Origin: Gadus chalcogrammus
Lineage: Eukaryota > Chordata > Actinopteri > Gadiformes > Gadidae
Reading direction: 5' to 3'
DNA: 64,000 nucleotides
Assembly (NCBI RefSeq): GCF_026213295.1
Contig: NC_079420.1
Span: forward strand, 7,463,670 to 7,527,669
This document shows, piece by piece, positions 43,386 through 56,666 of the stretch; position 1 is the stretch's first letter; each line of letters begins with the position of its first letter. A program made the translations under genes and the position numbers. Under the pieces are notes generated by a model. It ran no database searches. It was given only the letters and a program-made list of their open reading frames with translations, and had not been told where the DNA came from.

Positions 43386-43907
43386 GGCGGGGTCACTGTG
43401 GATTACGGATACTCCCGTATCCACATTCTGCTTCCCTTCACGCACCCTGCAACACTATAAGCACACAATGCCAGAGTTCGTAGTGCGCTGGGTAAGAGCA
43501 ATTGTTTCATTGTGCGGACGGCGAAAAAAACACTGACCCAGCGACAGATGAATAGCTCGTTAATAATGGACTACCCCCTTCTTCTGAAATGCCGTCCCTG
43601 CCTCTCCATGCCCCCTGTGGGCCCGCTCCGCCGCTCCCTCGGCCATCACACTGTCTTTGCTGCATCACTACGATGATGTAGAGCTGTCAGCAGCCAGAGG
43701 TAAAGAGGTACATTTAACCGGCCCGGGGTTTCACAGAGACCATTTGTGGACTTCGACAAGGACAAGGAAATTATGGACGTGCCCTTAATTATTAAACAAG
43801 TGTGTCAGCAGCACGGCCGGATGGAGGTAATGCAAGGAGGAAGTGGGCCAGAGAGCAGACCCCTGGGATGGGGAGATGAGGGGAATCGGTGGGCCTATAG
43901 GCCTGGC

Positions 43908-43940
43908 TGGTGGTGGTGGTGGTGGTGGTGGTGGTGGTGG
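43908..43940. repeat. (TGG)n repeat
   Basis: About eleven TGG units, then G-rich sequence. Confidence 0.93.
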
Positions 43941-44411
43941 GGTGGGGGGCTGGTCGACCCACAGGGCACGGCTCAGATGGAGCATATGCAATATTGCTGT
44001 CCAAGCAATTCTGCCGTGATGTTTATCTACGCGGCTAAGATACACATCCAGTGCATGTGGCTGATAGAGACAGAGCCTATATAATGAGGCCCCCTGATCC
44101 TTCTCAGCAAGGCATCGGTCTTCTCTCGCTCACAAGCACGGCATGCACAACAGCGTTAATGCTGTTCCGAAACGGACCAATGGCCGACCACTGAAAAACG
44201 CTGATTTGATCTAGATGAATTGCTGCTGCGCTGTGCTGCGCTGGCACCGATCGCCTGGGAAACCCTGATAAAGGCCCTTTGGAAATTTTTATTGGATGAC
44301 ATCAACAGGAATGGAATTTGGGTCTAAACACGATATGAGGCGAGTGTCTGTCTTCGCATAAATCGATCAGGGAATATCAAGTATGCCCGGGGCCTGACTA
44401 AGGAAAATCAG

Positions 44412-44570
44412 TGTGTGTGTGTGTGTGTGTGTGTTTATGTGTGTGTCTATCTGTGCGTGCGTGCGTGTGTGCGTGCGTGCATGTGTGCGTGTATGTGTAT
44501 CTGTTTGTGTGTGTACGTGCGTGCGTGCGTGCGTGCGTGTGTGTGTGCGTGTGTGTATGTGTGTGTGTGT

Positions 44571-44613
<43 letters not shown>
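44412..44613. repeat. Compound TG / GTGC / GA microsatellite
   Basis: TG run, GTGCGTGC block, TG run and a terminal (GA)n without spacers. Confidence 0.93.
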
Positions 44614-44617
<4 letters not shown>

Positions 44618-45304
44618 GAGAGGGGGCGCATACTGTTCCGGTTACGAACATGAGCGTACATGAAATTTAAACAGTTGCTATTTAAGAGTTACAAAACGTG
44701 CTCAGATCACAGAAGCCCTTGTTGATGGGGTAGCAGCCTAAAGATAGACCGCTCACACACTGTCCCTCAGCTGGTTCCAACAGGCGGACTGCTGCTGGGG
44801 ATCGCTCAACGCGGTCGCCTCCGCCACAGATTCAATTGAACGTCCCCTGACTGCGTGGGCACGGACGGGCTGCTAATGTGTGCCACCGCAACACAACGCA
44901 ACACACGATCACACCGCCACTGTGGCAGCGGAACAGTAGGGAGTCATCCCAAACGTTACATCAAACGCACCAGCACCTCATCAGCTATCATCTCACACTT
45001 TCATCTTGACTAAGATGGACCTTCTCTTCATCACTGGATGGTTAGTGCAACCAACGATGACCACAACAACAACAGCGACAACATAAACAAGCATGTATCC
45101 ACTGCCAGAAAAAGTGCTGCATCAGTCCTTGGGAGATAGAAACTCGAGCCGTGGTGCAGTAGCTTTAACAAATGCCCTACGCAGTGGGATCCAGACGTAT
45201 GTTGGGAGTGCCAAACTGTGTGTTGGTGCTTAGAGACACTATCTTGGCTCAGACCCCAGACTCTGACAGTATGTGCAGTACATAGCCCCACCCCAACCTG
45301 CCGC

Positions 45305-45425
<121 letters not shown>

Positions 45426-45540
45426 AAGGTAAGAAAGAAAGAAAGATATAGGTAAAGAAAGAAAATATTTTAAACAAAAGGATGAGGAGAGAAGGAAGTT
45501 CAGACAGAAAGGGCAGATAAACTATGAATGTTGAATAGAG

Positions 45541-46062
45541 CTAGAAGATGATATTGCAATAGAAAGAGAGAGGGAGAGAGATAGAGAGAGAAGAAGAGAA
45601 ATAGCATTGATAAAAAGCAAGAGTCAGGGAAGAGATACAAATAGCAGAGGAATGAATGCCAGGTGAGAGTGACAATGCATGTGAGAAAGAAAGGCAAGAC
45701 ACAGAGAGAGGAAAAGCAGGATGGGAGAGAGAGAGACAGAGGAAGCGAGTGTGGAGGGAAAGAGGGGGAGAGAAAGAGTGCAGAGAGCGAGAGAGTGTGG
45801 GGAGAGAGAGAGTCTGTGGAGAGAGTGTGGAGAGAGCGAGTGTGGATGGAGAGAGAGAGTGTGTAGAGAGGGAACGAGAGCATGGAGAGAGAGAGTGTGT
45901 AGAGAGAGAAAGAGAGCATGGAGAGTGAGAGAGTGGGGAGAGAGCGAAAGAGAGCGTGGAGAGAGAGTGAGTGTGTGGAGAGAGAGAGACAGAGATAGAG
46001 AGAGAGGGAGAGAGAGAGAGAGAGAGGACAGAGGGCGGGAGAGAGAGATGGAGGGAGAGAGA
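45541..46062. repeat. GA-rich minisatellite
   Basis: Half a kilobase of GAGAGAGAGTGTGGAGAGA-type units, almost all purine on the plus strand. It can form H-DNA. Confidence 0.9.
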
Positions 46063-46329
46063 GTTGTGGGCCTGGAGCCAGCTCACCCCACCCCTCGGCT
46101 GCAGCCTGCAGAGAACAGAGTGCTGCATTTCCTGGGGGCAATGCAGAGGACGAGGAAGCGAGCACTCACTCTGCCGCCCGTCTCCCGAACACCCGAAGGT
46201 TCCAGGGGCCCCGGGCCCGGTAGCACCCAGGAGCCGCGGCCAGGAGGGCCAAGACCTTCTGCAGGCGTGTTGTCCCCATGGCAACGGTCACGTCCCATGT
46301 CCCAGGTCCTAGTTAACAACAGGAGGCAA

Positions 46330-46482
46330 GGGGGGGGGGGGGGGGGGGGGGATTAGTAGCCTGCTTGTGGAACATGAACATGTTTCACATTTAAAAATAA
46401 ATATGTTATTTTCAGTATGTCTTTGAACTTTCGGTACTTCCTTGGTCCTCGTGATGTCAACCCCCCCCCCCCCCCCCCCCCC
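46330..46482. repeat. Paired poly-G and poly-C homopolymers
   Basis: A run of about 21 G at 46330 and a run of about 22 C at 46461, about 110 bp apart on the same strand. Confidence 0.85.
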
Positions 46483-48294
46483 TACAGGGTTGCCAGAACT
46501 TAGCCCTTAAAATAGATAAATAAATACGATGAGATCTTGTTGTCAAATGAGTTGCATTAACTCTACTTTACATGAACGTCAACATTACTTACTCAGAAGA
46601 AACATTGGTCTGCTGAACACCCCAACATAGAACCCCAAAAGATGGAGAACTCCGAGAGGTGGATTCTGGGTAACGTAGTAGGACACGTGAGGTGTGGATG
46701 ATGTCAGGGGCGCGGAGGGGGCATCAAGCCCTGGGCCGTGCCCTGGGAATCCCGGGGAATGGCAAAGATAAGGAAGGCCTCTTGTTGGAAAAGGGATTAA
46801 TGTAGATCTATTACCAGTGCTCTGTAACAGTATGCTAATGACTGCACCGAGAGCAGAGGTCGGTATTAATACCGTGAATTACAACTGACACCGTGAGGCG
46901 TGCCATGGGCTACGCTTCACTGCATGTCATTGGGACATGTCTATTTAAGTTGACATGTGCCTGGACAAAAACAACCAATGGAGAGTGGTGTTTGGCAGCC
47001 TTTTAATCTAATCTTTAAAACCATCGATTTTTTTTTGTCAACTCTGAATGGAGCTAATGCTGCGACCTGCAACTGCTGGTTACAGTGTTTCTTATCCAAC
47101 AAAAACAAACAATCAGGAGTGATCAAATGAAACAGGTATTAATAACTAATGCTTTGACCGTGGGCCAGGCTGCCATAACCCCCCGCCCCCCCCCCCTTTA
47201 ACAATGTCAAGTCATTGAAAAGACATTCACACCAGGCACGAGCAAATGATCAAATGAACATACACCAGCGGATCCTTAAAAATTTATTGAAGTTAATGTA
47301 AGACAAAATCATAGCTGATATAAGTAAAATTAAAAGACCCTTGCATAGATCACAGACCATGCCTTTGTCGTCGGCTGACAAACTCAACATTGAAGCATAA
47401 ACCTTGAGAAACACGGACAACAGGGACATGGGGATGGCGGTATAACACAGCGCGTATGGAGGATGGGAAGAGGTTCCACAATCATGTCGCGGTTCAGAGC
47501 CAATCCTCAACGGACCAGCTGTCCCATCACGTCACATTCCTAAGTTGTTGTTTTTTTGCATGCTTGACAGAAAGACAGACTTTAGCGGGGTCGTTCGTGA
47601 CACACCTGCTCCTACACGTTCTCGTCGTTAATAGTCAGTTGTAGACGTTTTTGATTCTGATATGAGTTCAGGGCCGTACACCTTCTACATTCGGCTGAAA
47701 GCGTCCCGTCTTCACCACCTAACTCTGGTAAAGACAATGGGAAAACATCATGTCTTTAAAACCGTACGGAGCATACAAGAAGAAGGGGTGTGTGTGGCAC
47801 CGTTCAGGTTTTTAAAATCTCAAGCTTGTCCCACCAGGATATCGCAATTGGTTTTGTTTTAGAAGAGGGATACTCTGTTAGATACTAGCCCTTTGTGTCA
47901 ACTTCCTGTTCCTATGCTGAGCCTAGCAGGCAGAAACCTGCACATCACAGACGGTCAAAGATGGCTGAGATTACCAACACCATCTCAGTACTCAGAGAGG
48001 TGCTAAAGTGCGTTGTGGAACACAGGAGGACACATTTGTTAAGTTCCTGCATGGCCGTTGTTAAAGCCTGAGTGTGGATGAAAGCAAGGGTTTTTTCTTC
48101 TTCTTCTTCAGATGTGAGTATAGTTTGATCTACAGTTTTTGAAGGGCAAAAAGCGCATGCAGTCTTCCATTGACCATGCAGTTTTTGTGTCCATAGGTTG
48201 CTGTAGAGAAAATGGGTCTTAGCATTTTCCGGAAGTTCGCGGATCGATTATTAGAAAATGAGTGAAATGTTGTTGGAATGAAGGTGTTGTTTGA

Positions 48295-48425
<131 letters not shown>

Positions 48426-51400
48426 ATAGACAATTACAAAACCCAACCATAGATCATAATGCTAGTATCTGTTTTTCATATTGGTTAGTATACAGTATTT
48501 AAGTAGAGCTGTTCAGTTGGCTTGCCAAAGGAACATACTGCGTCTTTGATATTACAGTATATGGCATGTTCTTCCTAAAACATTCAATCATATTACAGTG
48601 CCACACAAAAAAATAGGACACACAAGGAACACTTATTAACTGATTCATCGTTTCGTTTTTTTAAAGGACTGCTATACTCAGTAGTGTTTTTGAAGATTTT
48701 TTCTTTTTAAATCTATTTAGTTATGTAACTGCTTTAGCTAGAATGGCATGATGTTCTACATTTCTAAAATAGTTATTTTCGTTTTTAAGTTTCGGTTAAT
48801 TGAGTGTTGCTTTTTTTACTATTATTATTATAGACCTTCTTTGTCATGTTTTTCATTTAGGTAAGCATAATATGTGAAAAACATTAGCCTAAGAAAAAAA
48901 GAAAGAATAAAAGCAACAATATAGGCACCTTCTCTGTCTCTTCGGCACTACTCCCTCAGCTCCCAGCCCTTCTGTCCGCTGGATTGATAATAGCATCCTC
49001 TAAGTGCATTATGCACTGTTCCTATGGGACTGGGCTCTAGCACTGCCTATAGCCCCTTCATCAGCCTTGGTTCCTTACTGTAAACAACTAACGTTAGACC
49101 TGGGAAGTTAATGGGGGAGGGAGGGGGTGGGGGTTGGGGCGGGGCGGGGCGAAGGGGGGGAGGCTGCCGTTATTACCGAGTCTATATTTGGCTTGTTCAT
49201 GGGTTATTCCTTCTCACGAAAAAAGGTGAGATCGAGCCCAACGTCTGAGTCCCCCTAAAGACCCTCAGAACCTGCAGGCCAGAAGGAACTAGGAGGCTGG
49301 CATGACCCCGTCCCGTTAGTCTAGTCTAGTTCGTTCCGTCGAGTGATTGCGGTTTCGATATCGCTTCGAATGGATTTTGCTTCTTTGTTTTACAAAATGC
49401 AACCCAACAAACGGGGGCCAGGCCGTGTATTGCTGTAAGAATGCGTGTGGTGTCGGGTAATTGAATGCATAGCACCGCGTATTGAATGCCCTCATGGCAA
49501 AAAATTATAGCAACAACACTGATAGTGTGAGGGATATGACGTATATATTCATAGCTGTCTCAGACCTATTCAAAAGGGTGCACACATATTTGACACACTA
49601 GTTTACTAAACATTTGCCTCCTGGGTTTTTTTCTCCATGGGGAATGTTCAGGCTTGTATTAAGTCTCCAGATATATCTCCATAAGAGGCCTTATCAAAGA
49701 AGTTCCCTGACACATGAGTGTGGTGTGGCACACTCATTAATGAATCACTAAGGCTTGTCAACTACACTGCATCAATAACCTGCTTTAGAAAGTCCTTTGT
49801 TTGCATTATCGTTTTTTGCGTTTTATTTTCCTTTGAAAAACAAACAGATATGTCTGACTAGGTAGGACTGGCTAACGCTCCGGCTTCCCGGAAAGCGTCT
49901 TGAGAAAGTTTCAGGCTAGGAAAATCAAGTTAGCATGACATATAGCATAGCATAATTTCAATACATGAACAATGAAAGCTTAAAGGTCAAGGCTGAGGCA
50001 ATTTTATTTTCTTCCTTCTAGCCCATATCCCCAAATGAAAGTAAACAAAAGCGACAATGACATTCCCTCTTCTACCCCCCCACCCCCCAAGTGCTGGATG
50101 TCTACCAAACAACAGATACACTTTGGTGGCATAGAATTCCCTTGTTGTCCCAAAGCTTATTTAAAACAAAGTCAGTACCGCAGCCATCTCGCTGTTAAAA
50201 TGAGGATCCATCGACCCCCTAACATTTTGTCCCGCTCTCTGAAAGACTGCTGTGTTAAGCAACAGCAAGACAGAAAGAGTCAACGTACCCACTGAACATG
50301 TGCTGTGCCTTCAAACCGAGCGTGGCCATCTCCAGCTTGTTAATCAATGTTCTCTTGGACAACAACAACAGCGAGAGCAACAACACAACAGTCCATGGCA
50401 CCAAAGGTACATTCCTATCTGCCATTCACTAGACACAGACAAACATCATCAAAATATAACACGAGTAAAATCCTTAAATAAAAAGCATTGTCCAATTTTA
50501 CGGGGATTTGGGCAGTAAGAAAAAACATAGAATCACGCTAACCTTGTCCTTTAGGTTGGGGGGGGGGCAGGGGGTGGGTGATTTGGGGGGGGGGGGGGGT
50601 TGCAGCGTAGCCCGTCTTCACAATACAGTCCGGAAATCTGTACGAGACAGGGACATACATCACCACAGCAACCGGCTGGCCTCAGCCAAACAAGGAGAAG
50701 CCGGGGCAACAAAAAGAGTCCAAAGAAAAAGAAGGTCATCCAACAAAAATCGCTTCGAGTGATTAAACCAATGTTTCACCAGCAGCAGGGAATGTGTGAA
50801 GGCAATGGAACAGCGATGGTGGATGTCATCTAGCACCTCGACTTTTGAGCCAGAAACAACTAGCACATTCAGGAAGACCTGCTCATGGAGGGAATTATCT
50901 TCCAAAGCTTTTCTTGAAGCCAAGCCTAAGGCTAAATAAGGCCATTTTCTTTAATTAAAAAGAAATAAAGAGCATACAAGACAACAATACTATCTGCTGG
51001 ACAACGAACGGGCCGCAGAGATAGAGAGAGAGATAAAGAGAGAGAGAAAGAGATGTGGATTATTCAAGTAATGTTCTTATCGTTCTGCACACATTTTTTC
51101 CAGTGTTGCCTATTTTCTCCTATAATCTACCAATACAGTCTAATCAAAGTGTGTCGAGAACGCTTAACTAGAAAGTTAGATGCTGCACCCGACCAAACCA
51201 AACTCCACCTGTGCAAAATAGGGGGTGGCACTCACTCTGCATCTTAATGCCCACAAATCACTATCCGTTTCAAAACTATAGCACTACTTTGTTTTCCTAT
51301 CTTTTCTATCTTCTTCAAGACAATACGCCGTCTCGAAACAACACAGTCGTTTTCGTTTGTTTTCATCATGACCCAGCAGAGACTCTGTGTTAGCTATGCT

Positions 51401-52902
51401 CCATGAATGCATGTCTTGTTGTTTTTTTCTTTGCGATTGTGCGTTGCTTAGAGGAAAGTGTTCCAAGAGTTGGGTTGTGGTTCTAAGTGCTTATATGCAA
51501 AGGCTACATTTGGGGGAAACTACACTCAGGGTCAGCTCTGTATTACCGCAGTTTAAAAACCAGGGCTCAGTATGAAAAAAGCATGAGGACGAATGAAGTT
51601 CTGCAGTTAGTTTGACGTGACCTTACTGAGGTAGATATTAAAAGAAATCAAATGGCTGCATGGCACACAAAATAACAGCAATTGAAGATGACAAAAACCG
51701 AAACAGGTAAAAACTCAACATGAAGGGTCTTCCCTTTTGATATAGATGGGCGCGTAAGGGCTTTAGGTTAAGTGTGTGACAGCGTATAGAGATGGCTATG
51801 CATTGCAGCTATGGATTATCTACACTATCTCCGGCTGTTTTAACCTCCATCACAATGCCCGTCGCCATTGAAACCACACCGTCAACGGCATAACAGTAGG
51901 AAGAAAGCAAATAACCTAAATCGGCTCCACCTCAGCACTTTTTAATTGTACAGAGAGGCACTTTCACTAGTCCTGTTGGTGAGAAGGCTAAAGGCACTAG
52001 CAACTAATGCTGAAGCAAATCTTTATCTTAATATGAAGAGGATTTTGGTTTAAAATTCATCCATGGTTTTTTTCACAACCAGCATGTTAGAATTTCTCGG
52101 TGAAATGGAAGCATGACTCATACTATTTTAACTTTTTCTTGTTCAAAGAAGGTCCATGCACTGCATTATTGAAGTAATACTGTAATCGGTGCTTAATATG
52201 ATTATATGCAATTTCTGTTAATATTTCTTCAGCTTCTTTGACTACTTTTTAAATTAGAAACTCTGCATCCCCAAGTTGGGCTTGGATATATTATGTCACA
52301 TTTCAGAAACATCCGGGAGTTAAGTTCCACGGTTTCCTTGACAACAGGGCTGTGCCTGGATTGCAACAAGCTTAATACGGATGTCATGCATTAAATATAC
52401 CAGGATACAAAAGTTTCTTAGTCAATAGATCATAATGCAGGTAACTTTTTTTCATGCTATGATCTCATTTACGTACTTGTACTCCCTTAAGATTCCACAT
52501 TCAATTCCTATTAACTCCTAAATGATTAGCATTTCAAATTAAAACGTTACCCAGTGCACTTCCTGTTGTGAAAACCGAATGAGAACGGGATGAGGGGTGT
52601 CTCTCCATAAAAGAACATAGTTACCACTGTGTGAGATATGTCACGTGCATGCCGATATCAAAATGGGGTAGTCTCTAAACATGCTCGTGTGAAGCTCCTT
52701 TAATAATTGTGCTGTGTTGCATCTTGAGGGCATGGCATTGAATCACTTAGTGATATCATAGTTACAACATCTGCTGGAAAAATAGCAGCATTGCAGAAGT
52801 CCGTGAAGCCATTCCCTGTGTCTTTACATCCAGTAAGGGGGTGAAGTCAGTCTTTTTTTCCTATAAGGTGCTTTTCTGAATTATAGATCCTTTCCAGAGG
52901 AC

Positions 52903-53004
52903 GGAATGGGGGGAGGGGGGTGGTCTAGGGAGATGGGGGGGGGGGATGGGTGGGTCTGGGGGGCAAGGGGGGGGGGGGGGTCGGGGCAAAAGGGGGGAGG
53001 GAGG
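52903..53004 (+). repeat. G-rich block with G-quadruplex potential
   Basis: At least six runs of four or more G within 100 bp. It lies about 600 bp beyond the kcna1 stop, where the transcript would be C-rich. Confidence 0.8.
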
Positions 53005-53243
53005 TTCGCCCAACTTCTATGAGGCAATCACTGGTCTACAGACTCTTGCATGTCTCTGCATACTTTTCCCGATGCTTTGTGCAACTTGCTGAAATGTTAT
53101 CTCCATGCATAACACTTTTTTTCATCGTCACGCTGCGATCCGATGGGTCAGTCATCGTCTATGCTCCTTGCATCTTCTGGGATGTTGCGTGTGCATAATA
53201 ATAATAATAATGGATACTTTTTTTCATTTTTCAATATATTGTG

Positions 53244-53363
<120 letters not shown>

Positions 53364-53614
53364 GATGTATAGGCATGTGTGTGTGTCTGTGTTCCTAGGA
53401 TCATAAGAATGAGTTACTCTATCTCCCTGCCAGGGGTGTTTTTCCTAGTTCCTCTCGATACAGCAGAGCCTGAAGGCCTAGTGCCGCAGGACGGTGTTCG
53501 GGAGGTCAATGAATACATTCCTAAATGGTGTTTCCCCCACTCCTCTCCTTCGTGTGCGAGTGTGTGCGCGCCGCGTCAGGGCTTCCCCCGTGACCTTTGA
53601 CCTCCTCCTTTCCC

Positions 53615-55093
53615 TTACACGTCGGTGAGGAGCTTGCTTTTGTTCACGCAGTTCTGATTGGCTATAGTGCAATTGCCAGTTCTGAGGTTTGCCTCTCTGA
53701 AGTTGTCGATGCTGTTGTTTATATCCCCGTCGATCTCCATGTACTCGGACTTGCTGACGGCGGAGGAGCTGCGGCGGCTGGAGTTGGTCTCGGACGGGAT
53801 GTTGGGGTTGCTGACGTTCAGCAGCTGGGCCTGCTCCTCGCCCTCCGTCTCCCTGTGGTAGAAGTAGTTGAAGTTGGACACGATGACGGGCACCGGCAGG
53901 GCGATGGTCAGCACCCCGGCGATGGCGCACAGCGAGCCCACGATCTTGCCGCCGATGGTGACCGGGACCATATCCCCGTAGCCCACCGTCGTCATGGACA
54001 CCACGGCCCACCAGAAGGCGTCCGGGATGCTGTCAAAGTAGGACTTCTCCTCCTCGGCCTCGGCGAAGTACACGGCGCTGGAGAACAGGATGACCCCGAT
54101 GAACAGGAAGAAGATCAGCAGCCCCAGCTCCCGCATGCTGGCCTTCAGCGTCTGGCCCAGGATCTGCAGGCCCTTGGAGTGGCGGGACAGCTTGAAGATT
54201 CGGAACACTCTGACCAGGCGGATCACCCTGAGGATGGCCAGAGAAGTGGCCTGCTCCCCCGTGGCCTCCGGGCTATCGGGGTCCTCGGCCAGCTCCGTGC
54301 CCAGCGTGATGAAGTACGGGATGATGGCCACGATGTCGATGGTGTTCATCATGTTCTTGAAGAAGGCCGGCTTGCTAGGGCACGCCAGGAAGCGCACAAT
54401 CAGCTCAAAGGAGAACCAGATGATGCAGAGGGTCTCGATGATGAAGAAGGGGTCTGTGAGGATATTTGGCTTGTAAAAAAATGTGATGTTGCCTCGGGTC
54501 TCCAAGCGGCCCCTGGGGTCATCTTTTAGCTCGGGTAAAGTCTCTAAACAGAATATGACGATTGATATTAGGATGACCATCACGGATACTATGGCGATGC
54601 CTCTGGCCGGGCCCGAACTCTCAGGGTGCTCAAAGAGGAGCCAAACTTGACGTTGGAATTCCTTCTCGGGTAAAGGGCGCTCCTCCTCTCTGATGAAGCC
54701 CTCGTCCTCACGGAATTTTTCCATCGCATCCACTCCGAGCTCGTAAAACTTTATCTCTTCCGAAAACATATCCAGGGGGACATTCACCGGCCTCCGTAGC
54801 CTCCCCCCGGACTGGTAGTAGTAGAGAATTGCGTCAAAACTTGGACGGTTTCGGTCAAAAAAGTATTCGTTTCTAAGGGGATCGAAAAAGCGCATCCTCT
54901 TTTTGGGGTTCCCCAGCAAAGTCTCTGGAAACTGTGACAGAGTTTTGAGCTGCGTCTCAAACCGGAGCCCGGCTATGTTAATCACCACCCTCTCGCAGCA
55001 TTCGTGGTCGTCGTGGTCCGGGGGATAGGTGTCCTGCGGGTGCCCCGGCACCGCCGACGTCTCGTCCATGTTGTCTCCTGCGACGACGGTCAT
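53615..55093 (-). CDS. kcna1: Voltage-gated potassium channel Kv1.1
   Basis: Delayed-rectifier alpha subunit of axons and nerve terminals, working as a tetramer. One coding exon, 492 residues (human 495), starting [21 protein letters not shown] like mammalian Kv1.1. An in-frame ATG lies 57 nt upstream (55150) but is not part of the conserved start. T1 tetramerisation domain at about residues 34-130, S1 around 165-185, an N-glycosylation site in the S1-S2 loop (NIT, 202-204), S4 with regular Arg spacing ([21 protein letters not shown], about 287-307), filter TVGYGD (369-374), S6 hinge PVP (400-402), and C-terminal PDZ ligand LLTDV. Position 376, just after GYGDM, is Val, where mammalian Kv1.1 has Tyr. 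The C-terminal pieces [16 protein letters not shown] and [12 protein letters not shown] are diagnostic of Kv1.1 against the other Kv1 types. Whether it is the a or b teleost copy cannot be told. Confidence 0.95.
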   Translation of the reverse strand: MTVVAGDNMDETSAVPGHPQDTYPPDHDDHECCERVVINIAGLRFETQLKTLSQFPETLLGNPKKRMRFFDPLRNEYFFDRNRPSFDAILYYYQSGGRLRRPVNVPLDMFSEEIKFYELGVDAMEKFREDEGFIREEERPLPEKEFQRQVWLLFEHPESSGPARGIAIVSVMVILISIVIFCLETLPELKDDPRGRLETRGNITFFYKPNILTDPFFIIETLCIIWFSFELIVRFLACPSKPAFFKNMMNTIDIVAIIPYFITLGTELAEDPDSPEATGEQATSLAILRVIRLVRVFRIFKLSRHSKGLQILGQTLKASMRELGLLIFFLFIGVILFSSAVYFAEAEEEKSYFDSIPDAFWWAVVSMTTVGYGDMVPVTIGGKIVGSLCAIAGVLTIALPVPVIVSNFNYFYHRETEGEEQAQLLNVSNPNIPSETNSSRRSSSAVSKSEYMEIDGDINNSIDNFREANLRTGNCTIANQNCVNKSKLLTDV

Positions 55094-55900
55094 TTTGACA
55101 GGAGGAGTTGAGGGGAAATTCCGGTTACTCAAACTGGTGGAGGCATTCACTTTTTGGATCTCCGAATCTCCACCAAGCGGCTCTCGTCCCCTAAACGATA
55201 AGTCCCCAGGTAGGGGGTATAGCTTGCTTGCCTCAGTGCGGCTCCACTGCGGTTCTCGCTGACTCGACCATTGCCGCCCGCCGCTGCATCATCATCCGTT
55301 ACTGCTGCTGCTGCTGCTGCTGCTGCCTCTGTCACCCACAGAGTCAGAGGGAAGAAAAGAACAGATCGAACAGCCCAGATATTTGCTAGGTCAGCGATTT
55401 CTGCGATTTATTTATTTATATATGCCACTTCCCCCATATAGTCCAGCGCAGCATCACGAATTCATCCCTTTATCCCGCACAGCTGAAGAGAATAACTGCA
55501 CCCCTTACACGCAGTGCCTACATACACCAGGTAAAGGACTAGCCTCGAATACATTCCCATATATTAAAGGTGTTTTGACGCATGCAGAAGTCTGACGGGG
55601 CTTGCTGTAACACACACTGACACCGCTAAACGCGTTAAACCCAGTCCCCGATGCATGATAAAAGTATTAAAATACTACACTGCAGGGCAACATAAATCAA
55701 CAGAAGCAGCTCCCATAAATCGCATAGGCGCAGTACTAGTAATAGTAAGTTGGCCGCCGGGTCGCTTACCTCGGAGGGATCCCGATGCTGAGTAATGCGT
55801 CTTATCCCGGAGTTGAGTCGTCTCACGACAGGACGCCCGCCGTGGATGTCATGTTGCGATGCTACTTTTCCACTGCACCATGCAACTAGATCAGCGATGT
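55094..55900 (-). other. kcna1: kcna1 5' UTR, probably two exons
   Basis: A pyrimidine-rich acceptor (TTCTTTTCTTCCC...GTGACAG) ends the intron at 55329, and the exon continues to the start codon. It carries a GCA/CTG run (about 8 units, 55302-55326). A donor CCGAG|GTAAGC at 55769 defines an upstream noncoding exon ending at 55770. The true 5' end is unknown. Kv1 genes usually keep introns only in the 5' UTR, which fits. Confidence 0.5.
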
Positions 55901-55963
55901 CCAAGGCATGCCGACATCCCCGACCGAGACCACAGCGTCCGCCTCTTATCACATCACCCCCGA

Positions 55964-56175
<212 letters not shown>

Positions 56176-56533
56176 AGACAAACACTCCGCTCCTACTCTG
56201 CGCCGTGGCGGTGGTTTACCCGGGTCGCTGCTGCTCTGGTTGGGATAGAATAGCGCGAGCTGAAGCTGAGATCGAAAAACACAAGCGGATGGCGAAGATG
56301 AAGCGTGTACTGCGGGTGCACGGACGGCAGCACTTTGGTGTGCGGTGCTTATACCGCAGGAGGAGAGATATCCTGCGCTGCAATTCAGAAGGGAGATGGA
56401 TTAAGGGGCAATAAAGGAGCAGCCCGTTGACATTTCCAGACATGACTGCATCAGCAGAAATGCGCTCTTACGAGGAGAAGACGGGATGACGGGCGTTTAT
56501 CCCTCTCTCACTTGGTTAAAAAGAAACCAATAA

Positions 56534-56666
<133 letters not shown>

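Noticed and set aside
53597..54529. 310-codon plus-strand frame opposite kcna1 (and a similar one at 59032-59616)
   Set aside because: Antisense shadow of the conserved channel coding sequence; both paralogues show the same shadow because their sense codons are conserved.
55094..55150. Upstream in-frame ATG of kcna1
   Set aside because: The 19 extra residues do not resemble Kv1.1, whose N-terminus begins MTV; position 55093 was chosen.
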